Shown here: piece after piece, positions 1 through 6,048 of the stretch
Numbering within the stretch: the first letter of the stretch is position 1
Layout: each line of letters opens with the position of its first letter
DNA from: Calditrichaceae bacterium
GTDB lineage: Bacteria > Calditrichota > Calditrichia > Calditrichales > Calditrichaceae
Length of the DNA: 14,298 nucleotides
Assembly (NCBI GenBank): GCA_030592985.1
Contig: JAUVIB010000039.1
Span: 1-14,298 of the forward strand
Direction: 5' to 3'
Notes under the pieces: model-generated
Told to the model about the DNA's origin: nothing
Databases searched by the model: none
The model's input: the letters and a program-made list of their open reading frames with translations, nothing else
Position numbers and translations under genes: made by a program

Positions 1-1196
1 ACGGCAAAATCTTCCGCTAAATCAAAAGCAATTGCTTTATTAACCTTAAGAATACATTCCGCCACATCATGACGTTCAATACTCATTTTCTTCTGATTAT
101 CTAAGTTTGAGGCGTCGACAATACGGATAATTTCTTCAACACGCATACTAACCTTTGTGGTACCGATTTTAAGAAAAAATTCCTTTCTCGGAATCAAAGG
201 GTCATTACCGAGCCAGAAAAGGCTCACCTTAAAACGGGTGGTTACTTTTGGCGCCATTTCATGTGATAACGCCGCCACCTCGCCACGATTAACGTAGACT
301 TGTTCGCTTAAAGTAAAACCTGTTGATTCACCGGCAACTGCTTGTTTTTTAGCGGGACTGTTAAAAGCCTCAATACTATTTATAGTACTTTTTTTACCAG
401 AAGGATAAAATACAACCTCATCGCCAATAGAAATTATACCAGAATCAATGGTTCCGGCGATAATGCGGCGGTCATCATTCTGCCGTGTAAATTTATAAAC
501 ATCCTGTACCGGCATTCTGAAGGGTTTCTTTAAGGGGGGTGGTTCTTTTTCAAATTGATCTAGAATCTGTAAGACCGTCTGCTCTGTATACCACGGCATT
601 TTTGATGATAGCTCAATAATAGTATCGCCTTCCCTTCCGCTAACCGGAATAAAGAGCTGTGCTTCAATATCTATCTTTTTCAAAAATACTTTATATTCAG
701 CGACAATATCATCAAATACTTGCTGATTGTAATCAACCAAATCCATCTTATTAACAAGAATGGACACCTGCTTGATTCCCAGCATTGCCAGCATATAACC
801 GTGACGACGGGAATTTTCACGCACACCCTCTTTGGCGTCGATTACCAGCAGCGCTGCTTCAGCTCTTGATGCCCCGGTTATCATATTCTTTAAAAACTCT
901 ATGTGCCCCGGTGCGTCAATGATGATATAATGCCTGCGATTCGTTTTAAAAAATACACGAGCGGCGTCAATGGTGATCCCCTGAGACTGTTCATCCTTCA
1001 GAGCGTCCAACAAAAAAGCATATTCAAATGGTCTCGCATTGACCCTGCACGATTCTTTAACCTGCTCCAGTTTTCCTTGCGGAAGAGAATGCGTATCTGC
1101 CAGCATACGGCCGATTATGGTGCTTTTTCCATGATCCACATGTCCCACGATCACGATATTCATCTGTTCTTTATTGTCAAAATTTTGATTTGTCAT
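1..1196 (-). CDS. cysN: Sulfate adenylyltransferase GTPase subunit CysN (3' end cut by window edge)
   Basis: This is the GTPase subunit of ATP sulfurylase, which couples GTP hydrolysis to APS synthesis by CysD. Reading the minus strand from ATG at 1196 gives 398 residues with no stop before the window edge. An EF-Tu-like G domain opens the protein: P-loop GHVDHGKST near residues 19-27, switch II DAPGH, and base-recognition NKMD. Beta-barrel domains II and III follow, ending in a conserved VDASNLDNQKK-like stretch. Short CysN proteins usually end about 20-30 residues after the last visible residue. A fused CysC domain is unlikely because a separate APS kinase lies at 3115, but this cannot be seen here. 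A second in-frame ATG at 1163 would also keep the P-loop. Neither start has a strong ribosome binding site. An S23 gene and repeat arrays separate it from its partner cysD. Confidence 0.95.
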   Translation of the reverse strand, partial: MTNQNFDNKEQMNIVIVGHVDHGKSTIIGRMLADTHSLPQGKLEQVKESCRVNARPFEYAFLLDALKDEQSQGITIDAARVFFKTNRRHYIIIDAPGHIEFLKNMITGASRAEAALLVIDAKEGVRENSRRHGYMLAMLGIKQVSILVNKMDLVDYNQQVFDDIVAEYKVFLKKIDIEAQLFIPVSGREGDTIIELSSKMPWYTEQTVLQILDQFEKEPPPLKKPFRMPVQDVYKFTRQNDDRRIIAGTIDSGIISIGDEVVFYPSGKKSTINSIEAFNSPAKKQAVAGESTGFTLSEQVYVNRGEVAALSHEMAPKVTTRFKVSLFWLGNDPLIPRKEFFLKIGTTKVSMRVEEIIRIVDASNLDNQKKMSIERHDVAECILKVNKAIAFDLAEDFA

Positions 1197-1270
1197 ATTA
1201 TAGTCACTTGTAATTGGTAAATAGTGCTTATTTTTAATTTTATTTTGGGTACTGGTTTCCAGGTGTTGGG

Positions 1271-1300
1271 CAGCTCGGTTCTCGGTACTCGGAAGCTCGT
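1271..1300. repeat. Left repeat array beside the intact S23 gene
   Basis: Short GC-richer array of CTCGG-type units directly 3' of the S23 gene. The segment 1274-1284 (CTCGGTTCTCG) is an exact inverted match to 1713-1723 on the other side of the gene. The segment 1281-1292 matches the reverse complement of 1838-1849 at 11 of 12 bases. An RNA copy could pair the two sides and loop out the gene. Confidence 0.75.
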
Positions 1301-1310
1301 TACTTAATGA

Positions 1311-1673
1311 TTAAACACGGGTGCTTTCAATATACTGTATAAATTTGTTGATTTTTTGTCCAAACTTATCACAGTCATCAATAATGTTTTCTGGAATATC
1401 AATATTCGGGTACAATTCTAACAATAATTCTAATTGAGTAGCCGCTTCATCACATGATGCTTGTGAAAATATCAGGAATCTAATATACTCGTTTATGTAT
1501 CTTCTGCGTCCATAACCTTCCGCAATATTAAATAAAACGCTTTTTGAAGATCTTCGGATTTGGCTACCTGTTTCATACAATTCATGCTTAGGAAGTTTTA
1601 GTGAATAATGATGAATATCAAGAGCAAACTTTTTAGCCAATACGTATATTTCTAAATCTTTATATCCACTCAT
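1311..1673 (-). CDS. Four-helix-bundle protein of the S23 / 23S rRNA intervening-sequence family
   Basis: A 120-residue protein of the S23 family, first seen in intervening sequences of bacterial 23S rRNA and related to the Avd accessory protein of diversity-generating retroelements. It has the family layout: an N-terminal helix starting YKDLEIYVLAKK, then the signature RRSSKSVLFNIAEGYGRR near residues 39-56, then two long amphipathic helices. The length is normal for the family. Start ATG at 1673 follows a GGGGA Shine-Dalgarno with 5-base spacing. It sits between cysD and cysN in the operon direction but has no link to sulfate metabolism. It is flanked on both sides by CGAG-type short repeat arrays in inverted orientation. 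A broken second copy lies at 4852-4929. Members are thought to bind nucleic acid through basic surfaces; its role here is unknown. Confidence 0.9.
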   Translation of the reverse strand: MSGYKDLEIYVLAKKFALDIHHYSLKLPKHELYETGSQIRRSSKSVLFNIAEGYGRRRYINEYIRFLIFSQASCDEAATQLELLLELYPNIDIPENIIDDCDKFGQKINKFIQYIESTRV

Positions 1674-1710
1674 CTAATCCCCAAACCACGATCATCAAGT
1701 ATTAAGTTTT

Positions 1711-1859
1711 AACGAGAACCGAGTACTTCGCTTTTTCGAGCACCGAGCAACCAGTAACGAGTTTTACGCTTTCCCGAGCAACAAGATTCTTCGTTCTTCC
1801 GAGTAACCAGCAACGAGTAACGAGGTTTTTCGTTTTTCCGAGTAACGAGGTTCTTCGTC
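1711..1859. repeat. Right repeat array beside the intact S23 gene
   Basis: About 150 bases of tandem units made of CGAGYAACGAG-like blocks alternating with pyrimidine-rich TTCTTCGTTTTTCC-like blocks, with a period of roughly 25-45 bases. The array begins immediately after the cysD stop codon (1860-1862) and runs to the 5' side of the S23 gene. It is the inverted counterpart of the left array: CGAGAACCGAG at 1713-1723 is the exact reverse complement of 1274-1284. The units are too short and irregular for a CRISPR. Confidence 0.8.
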
Positions 1860-2741
1860 CTACATATACCCGTCTTTCCTTAAAGTTTCCAAACCTCCGC
1901 CGTCTTCTTTATCCTGCGCTCTTCCCGAACGTTCGGCAATATTGGCAAATTTTCCTGTTTTTAGTTCTTCGATTATTTCATCCACATTACGGGCCTTTGA
2001 TTCTATGGGAAATGTACAGGGATAACAGCCCAATGAACGATAGCGTTTCCCCTCTCCCTGATCGTAATACAAAGAAACGGTGGGGATATTTTCACGTTTT
2101 ATATATTCCCAAATATTCAACTCCGTCCAGTCTAATAACGGATGGATCCGTAGATGCGTTCCCGGCGCAAAATCTGTTTTATATTGATTCCAGAATTCCG
2201 GCGGTTGGTCACCCACATCCCAAAAATTCTCTGTATCTCTTGGTGAAAAATAACGCTCTTTGGAACGGCTTCCTTCTTCATCAGCCCGGACTCCCACAAT
2301 AACGCCGGTAAAAGCTTCGGTATTTTTATCCACCTCGTATTCTCCGGCTGCATGATTCATTCGATAGCGTTTCCAACTTCCATCAAGTGTATGTTTCAAA
2401 GCATCCGTTTTTAGATACCGGCAACAGGTAATTCTATCCACCTTACCATCGGCATAGGTCTGTTTATCCCGAAGCGCTTTTTCATTCTGCCCGTATATCA
2501 TGTTTAAATTCCATTTCAGGGCAAGTTTATCACGATATTCAATCATTTCGGGAATTTTAAAATTAGTATCTATATGAATTAAAGGAATTGGCACATGTCC
2601 GAAAAAAGCTTTACGGGCCAGCCATAAAAGAACGGTGCTATCCTTTCCAATTGACCACAACATCCCGAGATTTTTAAAACTACTGTATGCTTCCCTTAAT
2701 ATATGTACACTTTTACTTTCTAATTGATCTAAATGATCCAT
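1860..2741 (-). CDS. cysD: Sulfate adenylyltransferase small subunit CysD, with an APS-reductase-like cysteine motif
   Basis: The catalytic subunit of ATP sulfurylase (sulfate + ATP to APS), a PP-loop nucleotide-binding enzyme. Start ATG at 2741 (293 residues) is preferred over ATG 2774 because AGGAG lies 11 bases before it and the product then begins MDHLDQLESKSVHILRE, like E. coli CysD. The PP-loop is SIGKDST, residues 30-36. The GVRADEEGSRSKER segment and the end (GRAQDK...LETLRKDGYM) are CysD-specific. Unusually, it carries CysCys at 106-107 (TCCRYLKT) and CxxC at 239-242 (GCYPCTFP). This is the pattern that binds a 4Fe-4S cluster in assimilatory APS reductases. The reductase catalytic ECGLH tail is absent, so this is not a reductase. 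The partner cysN is downstream and cysC upstream. Confidence 0.93.
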   Translation of the reverse strand: MDHLDQLESKSVHILREAYSSFKNLGMLWSIGKDSTVLLWLARKAFFGHVPIPLIHIDTNFKIPEMIEYRDKLALKWNLNMIYGQNEKALRDKQTYADGKVDRITCCRYLKTDALKHTLDGSWKRYRMNHAAGEYEVDKNTEAFTGVIVGVRADEEGSRSKERYFSPRDTENFWDVGDQPPEFWNQYKTDFAPGTHLRIHPLLDWTELNIWEYIKRENIPTVSLYYDQGEGKRYRSLGCYPCTFPIESKARNVDEIIEELKTGKFANIAERSGRAQDKEDGGGLETLRKDGYM

Positions 2742-2752
2742 TCTCTTTACAT

Positions 2753-2757
2753 CTCCT
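2753..2757 (-). promoter_or_regulatory. Ribosome binding site deciding the cysD start
   Basis: AGGAG on the minus strand, 11 bases before ATG 2741. The upstream in-frame ATG at 2774 has only AT-rich sequence before it, so the shorter protein is favoured. Confidence 0.6.
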
Positions 2758-2896
2758 GATATTACAGATAACATTAATTTGTATTTATAATTCTCAGCTA
2801 AAAATAATTTTAATGATTATTTCCTTTGCTCAATAAATTACAGATTATGTTATTAAAAGTCTTAGAATATATTCTTAATTGAATTAAAATATTTAC

Positions 2897-2921
2897 GATA
2901 GCTGAGCTTGTCGAAGCTATC
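2897..2921. repeat. REP-like hairpin with GAGCTTGTCGAAGC core
   Basis: Arms GATAGCT (2897-2903) and AGCTATC (2915-2921) enclose GAGCTTGTCGA. This is a hairpin of the kind dispersed through many bacterial genomes. On the plus strand it is followed by a T-rich run, like an intrinsic terminator, but no plus-strand gene precedes it. On the minus strand no U-tract follows. It is most likely a dispersed repeat. Confidence 0.6.
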
Positions 2922-3114
2922 ACTTTTTTATTTAATTTTTATTCTCAGGATAAAGCATTCTTTCATCATCCCAATGGAAAGCCTTTTCACAAGCGAAAAT
3001 CTGGGGTGCTTATCTCAAAACAATCTTATAAAACATTAAACGTTTTTTTATTGGTTGTTCTTATTCGTGCATTCGTGGCCAACTTAGTAGGATTCGTAAC
3101 TATTTTAGAAAGCA

Positions 3115-3840
3115 TTACTTCAAAAACCGATTTTGAATATTTTCCATGATTAATTCTTTTGCTTGCTCTAAGGAGTTTTTATTCATATCTATAACCATGT
3201 CAGCCGTATCGGGCGCTTCATATTCCACGCTAACACCAGGGAAATGTTTAATCTCGCCTCTTTCCGCTTTTTCATAAAGCCCTTTATTATCATATTCCTT
3301 AGCTTTTTTAGGAGTCATATCAAGAAATACTTCTATATAATTGTTACATTGTTCTTTTACAAATTCGCGGCTTTCCCGATAAGGAGAAACAAAGGAAGCA
3401 ATCACAATGACACCTCTTTTTTCAAGCATGGAAGCGAGATGTCCCACGCGCTTAACATGATTATTTACTTCAGCTTTTAAAAACCCTATTTCCGGAAATA
3501 ATGGCCGTATATCGTGACTATCTAATCGTTGTAAATTTAATTTTTCGCTTTCCAACTGTTCATAAATCATATCAGCAAGGGTTGTTTTCCCCGAACAGGG
3601 AATTCCCGCAATCCAAAGAACAAATCCTGGAATCCGCTGTTTGCCATAGTGCGATTTATCCCAGACTCTTTCGTGTAAATAGTATAATACCATTTTGGCA
3701 ATCATTTCGAGAAGTCCGACACTGATGGCAATACCGAGTTCTCCCGTAAACAGATAAACCAATAACGCGGTAGTAAGCGTAGCCAAAATTCGCCAGGATA
3801 CAGTTTTTACGATTGCACGTTTTTTACTCTCTTTAAACAT
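3115..3840 (-). CDS. cysC: Membrane-anchored adenylylsulfate (APS) kinase: DUF2061-CysC fusion
   Basis: APS kinase phosphorylates APS to PAPS, the universal sulfate donor. From ATG 3840 the protein has 241 residues. Residues 1-62 form a DUF2061 domain with the typical SKKRAIVKTVSWRI start and two hydrophobic helices, which should hold the enzyme at the inner membrane. The kinase domain follows: Walker A GIPCSGKTT at about 79-87, LDSHDIR in the place of the usual LDGDNxR, the VSPYR loop, and the NKGLYEKAERGEIKHFPGV lid region. An in-frame TTG at 3849 directly abuts the rfbA stop and could serve as a coupled start; neither start has a clear ribosome binding site. The fusion is known in several bacteria. 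Its place in a glycan cluster suggests PAPS for sulfation at the membrane (inference). Confidence 0.93.
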   Translation of the reverse strand: MFKESKKRAIVKTVSWRILATLTTALLVYLFTGELGIAISVGLLEMIAKMVLYYLHERVWDKSHYGKQRIPGFVLWIAGIPCSGKTTLADMIYEQLESEKLNLQRLDSHDIRPLFPEIGFLKAEVNNHVKRVGHLASMLEKRGVIVIASFVSPYRESREFVKEQCNNYIEVFLDMTPKKAKEYDNKGLYEKAERGEIKHFPGVSVEYEAPDTADMVIDMNKNSLEQAKELIMENIQNRFLK

Positions 3841-3849
3841 CGAATACAA

Positions 3850-4713
3850 TTACGCTATCATATTCATCAAATAGCGTCCATAGTTGTTTTTCATCAAAGG
3901 CGCAGCAAGTTTCTTTAATTGATTTTTATCTATCAAACCGGTTCTATAAGCCACTTCTTCCACACAACCGATTTTCAACCCCTGCCTGTCCTCAATAGTC
4001 TTAACAAACATTCCCGCATTTACCAAAGATTCATGCGTTCCTGTATCTAACCAGACAAAACCACGTCCCATTTGCAGAACATTTAAGTTTCCTTGCTCTA
4101 AATACACCTTATTAATATCGGTTATTTCCAACTCTCCCCTTGGTGAAGGCTTTAAATTAGAAGCTATCTCAACCACCATGTTATCATAAAAATATAGACC
4201 CGTAACCGCATAATTTGATTTCGGATTTTCCGGTTTTTCTTCGATACTAACCGCTTGGCTGTTTTCATCAAATTCCACCACACCATACCGTTGCGGATCA
4301 TTAACATAATACCCGAAAACAGTCGCTCCTTTTTTTTGGCTAACGGCTTTATTAAGCAAGTCTACCAAACCGCTGCCGTAGAAAATATTATCCCCGAGAA
4401 TCAGTGAAACAGAGTCATCACCGATAAATTCTTTTCCGATAATAAAAGCCTGTGCCAATCCATCCGGTTTAGGCTGTTCCGCATAACTGAATTTCATACC
4501 CCATTCAACTCCACTACCTAACAATTTTTCAAACAACGGCAGATCTTGCGGCGTAGATATGATTAAAATCTCATTTATCCCCGCTAACATCAACGCTGTT
4601 AATGGATAATAAATCATAGGCTTATCATAGACGGGAAGCAGTTGCTTACTAACAGTTTTAGTAATGGGATACAATCGAGATCCCGATCCGCCTGCTAAAA
4701 TTATTCCCTTCAT
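3850..4713 (-). CDS. rfbA: Glucose-1-phosphate thymidylyltransferase RmlA/RfbA
   Basis: Transfers dTMP from dTTP to glucose-1-phosphate to make dTDP-glucose, the first step of the dTDP-rhamnose and related deoxysugar pathways; cytosolic. The 287-residue product is standard length. The nucleotidyltransferase signature LAGGSGSRLYPIT is at 6-18, KQLLPVYDKPM at about 24-34, the metal-binding LGDNIFYG at about 107-114, and the IEEKP and WLDTGTH motifs follow in order. AGAGGA lies 4 bases before ATG 4713, an excellent ribosome binding site. The stop codon is followed directly by cysC. The rmlB, rmlC and rmlD partners are not in the window, so which sugar is made is unknown. The 5' flank is filled by an S23-associated repeat array. 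Confidence 0.97.
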   Translation of the reverse strand: MKGIILAGGSGSRLYPITKTVSKQLLPVYDKPMIYYPLTALMLAGINEILIISTPQDLPLFEKLLGSGVEWGMKFSYAEQPKPDGLAQAFIIGKEFIGDDSVSLILGDNIFYGSGLVDLLNKAVSQKKGATVFGYYVNDPQRYGVVEFDENSQAVSIEEKPENPKSNYAVTGLYFYDNMVVEIASNLKPSPRGELEITDINKVYLEQGNLNVLQMGRGFVWLDTGTHESLVNAGMFVKTIEDRQGLKIGCVEEVAYRTGLIDKNQLKKLAAPLMKNNYGRYLMNMIA

Positions 4714-4732
4714 TTATCCTCTTTTTCTTGTT

Positions 4733-4845
4733 GCTCGGTTCTTGGTTGCTCGGCTACTAGGTTCTCGACACTCGGTTCTTGGGGTTTGGTGCTCGGCTAC
4801 TCGGTTGTTCGGTTACTCGGTTGCTCGGTTGCTCGGTTGCTCGAT
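4733..4845. repeat. Left repeat array beside the S23 relic
   Basis: Tandem 7-9 base units of the CTCGGTTGCTCGG type, nearly perfect in 4811-4844, just 5' of rfbA. GGTTACTCG at 4811-4819 is the exact reverse complement of CGAGTAACC at 4992-5000 on the other side of the relic. The orientation matches the left array of the intact copy at 1271-1300. Confidence 0.8.
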
Positions 4846-4851
4846 ACTTTC

Positions 4852-4929
4852 AATAAAGTGAATAATGATGAATTTCAAGGGCAACTTTATTACCTATACA
4901 TATATTTCTAAATTCTGATAACTATTCAT
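4852..4929 (-). pseudogene. Internally deleted relic of an S23 four-helix-bundle gene
   Basis: Bases 4859-4945 align with 1601-1690, the start and ribosome-binding region of the intact S23 gene, with one single-base gap and few mismatches. Reading from ATG 4929 gives MNSYQNLEIYV, then a stop. The one-base shift restores IGNKVALEIHHYSL, matching residues 11-25 of the intact protein. Directly after this the minus strand reads TATTGAAAG, which matches the C-terminal YIES codons of the intact gene, and then the repeat array begins. So the 5' and 3' ends seem joined with about 90 codons missing, plus a frameshift. The 5' homology is clear; the 3' remnant rests on about nine bases. Confidence 0.75.
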
Positions 4930-4964
4930 CTAATTCACCAAAAAATAATGTAAATTTTACTTCC

Positions 4965-5045
4965 AAGCAACGAGTACCGAGCGCCGAGTAACGAGTAACC
5001 CAGCAACAAGTTTCTGAGCCAACGAGCAACGAGTGCCAAGTCTCC
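4965..5045. repeat. Right repeat array beside the S23 relic
   Basis: Irregular CGAGTAACGAG and CGAGCAACGAG units, the same family and orientation as 1711-1859. CGAGTAACC at 4992-5000 pairs exactly with 4811-4819 across the relic. Confidence 0.75.
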
Positions 5046-5187
5046 GAGCAAGGGAAAAAATAGACCACAGATGACGCCCTACTGAGTCGGGCAGGCAGAT
5101 TGAGCAGATAATCACAGATAAAAATATATAAATTGAAAAAAAACAAAAAACCACAACCAAACACCAAATTAAAGTTCTTCCACTTTT

Positions 5188-5240
5188 CCGAGAAACGAGT
5201 ACCGAGCAACAAGTAACTGAGTGACGAGCCTCCGAGTACC
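5188..5240. repeat. Outer CGAG repeat array next to the acetyltransferase 3' end
   Basis: Second block of CCGAGAAACGAGTACCGAG-like units, separated from the first by A-rich sequence. It is preceded by TTCTTCCACTTTTCC, like the pyrimidine block of the 1711-1859 array, and stops about 14 bases from the acetyltransferase stop codon. Confidence 0.65.
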
Positions 5241-5253
5241 AAACAACCGGCCC

Positions 5254-5904
5254 TCATCCAAGTCCCAAATTTACTTCCCACTTTCTACTTTCTACTTCTT
5301 TCCCTTCCGGCCAATCTAAGCACTTTAAAACACCAGGCACCGCTTCCTGATACTTCCATCCACTTTTTGAGCAAGTCATAATGCCTTCCGCATCTGCAGA
5401 ACCTAATTTTACCCCATGGCGGCTCATCCAACCGATCTGCTTTGCAGGAACACCGGCCATTAGAGCGTAATCTGGAACATTTTTAGTTACCACTGCGCCC
5501 GCGGCAATAAACGCAAATCGCCCGATATCATGTCCGCATACTATGGTGGCATTTGCCCCGATTGAAGCGCCATAACCAACCAATGTTTTTTTATAAAATT
5601 CACTGCCTTGCTGGGGAAATTCACAACGCGGTTCGATAATATTAGTAAAAACCATAGAGGGGCCGCAAAACACATAGTCTTGGAGTTCAACCCCTTCATA
5701 AAGAGAAACATTGTTCTGAATTTTACAATAATTTCCTATGACAACATTATTTCCCACATTTACATTCTGGCCGAAAACACAGTATTCTCCAATTTTCGTC
5801 CCTCCCTGGATATGGGAAAAATGCCATACTTTCGTTCCCTTGCCAATCTCTACACCTTCGTCAACATACGACGACTCATGTACAAAATATTCTTTTGAAA
5901 TCAT
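5254..5904 (-). CDS. wbpD: UDP-2-acetamido-3-amino-2,3-dideoxy-glucuronate N-acetyltransferase (WbpD/WlbB-like)
   Basis: A hexapeptide-repeat acyltransferase that N-acetylates the 3-amino group of the UDP-uronic acid made by WlbA and an aminotransferase. It is a cytosolic enzyme of O-antigen or capsule precursor synthesis. The 216-residue product has left-handed beta-helix coils through about 15-75 and 105-150, with family landmarks VWHFSHI (27-33), CKIQNNVSLYEGV, VFCGPSMVFTN (78-88), IGANATIVCG and MAGVPAKQIGWMSRHG. The following residues reach a typical family end near DWPEG (197-201). The last 15 or so residues (EVESRKWEVNLGLG) are encoded by a GAAAGTAGAAAGT-type simple repeat joined to the flanking repeat array, so they look like repeat-derived read-through. 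AAAGG precedes ATG 5904 by 9 bases. Confidence 0.93.
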   Translation of the reverse strand: MISKEYFVHESSYVDEGVEIGKGTKVWHFSHIQGGTKIGEYCVFGQNVNVGNNVVIGNYCKIQNNVSLYEGVELQDYVFCGPSMVFTNIIEPRCEFPQQGSEFYKKTLVGYGASIGANATIVCGHDIGRFAFIAAGAVVTKNVPDYALMAGVPAKQIGWMSRHGVKLGSADAEGIMTCSKSGWKYQEAVPGVLKCLDWPEGKEVESRKWEVNLGLG

Positions 5905-5927
5905 ATAAAACTACCTTTATGTCTGTA

Positions 5928-5949
5928 TTTAGGTCAACATCCACCTAAA
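5928..5949. repeat. Inverted repeat between wlbA and the acetyltransferase gene
   Basis: Perfect 7-bp arms TTTAGGT (5928-5934) and ACCTAAA (5943-5949) with an 8-base loop, 24 bases upstream of the acetyltransferase start. No U-tract follows on either strand, so it is not a normal terminator. It may be an mRNA hairpin or an operator. Confidence 0.4.
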
Positions 5950-6048
5950 CATACTTCATAAATTTTTATTTGTTAATCGATATTCTTAATTCTTTTTTTC
6001 TAAATTTCTATATTCCTTCGGCCCTCTCTATGCAAAAAAAACGCTATT

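Larger units (their letters stand above)
2742..3114. other. Gene-free spacer between cysC and cysD
   Basis: 373 bases with no convincing gene. It contains the cysD ribosome binding site, a REP-like hairpin (2897-2921) and, near 3064-3081, an ATTCGTGCATTCGTGGCC segment whose two halves are near-repeats of ATTCGTG. An open plus-strand frame across about 2960-3145 has no convincing start or similarity. No clear promoter for cysD was found. Confidence 0.6.
4930..5253. other. Gene-free spacer full of repeats, 5' of the S23 relic
   Basis: About 320 bases with no gene. It holds right-hand CGAG arrays at 4965-5045 and 5188-5240 and, between them, an A-rich stretch with a CAGATNNNNCAGATAATCACAGAT-like repeat. 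The minus-strand frame running through it (4922-5281) translates repeats and is not considered coding. Confidence 0.65.

Noticed and set aside
903..1220. Plus-strand open frame opposite cysN
   Set aside because: It is antisense to the conserved GTPase domain of cysN, and its product has no recognisable features.
1311..1673. Avd accessory protein of a diversity-generating retroelement
   Set aside because: The fold family is related, but there is no reverse transcriptase and no template/variable repeat pair in the window.
1711..1859. Possible CRISPR array
   Set aside because: Units are short and irregular, there are no constant-length unique spacers between identical repeats, and no cas genes are nearby.
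1860..2741. Calling the PP-loop protein an APS/PAPS reductase (CysH)
   Set aside because: The four cysteines fit, but the catalytic ECGLH tail is absent and the C-terminal half plus adjacent cysN identify CysD.
2960..3147. Open plus-strand frame in the cysC-cysD spacer
   Set aside because: No good start or ribosome binding site; it includes a dispersed-repeat-like segment and enters the cysC 3' end in antisense.
4664..4861. Plus-strand open frame with repeated VARLLG-like residues
   Set aside because: It is a translation of the tandem CTCGGTTGC array and the antisense 5' end of rfbA; the periodic peptide comes from the repeat.
4922..5281. Minus-strand open frame of 119 codons
   Set aside because: It runs through repeat arrays and low-complexity DNA, overlaps the acetyltransferase 3' end in another frame and has no recognisable domain.
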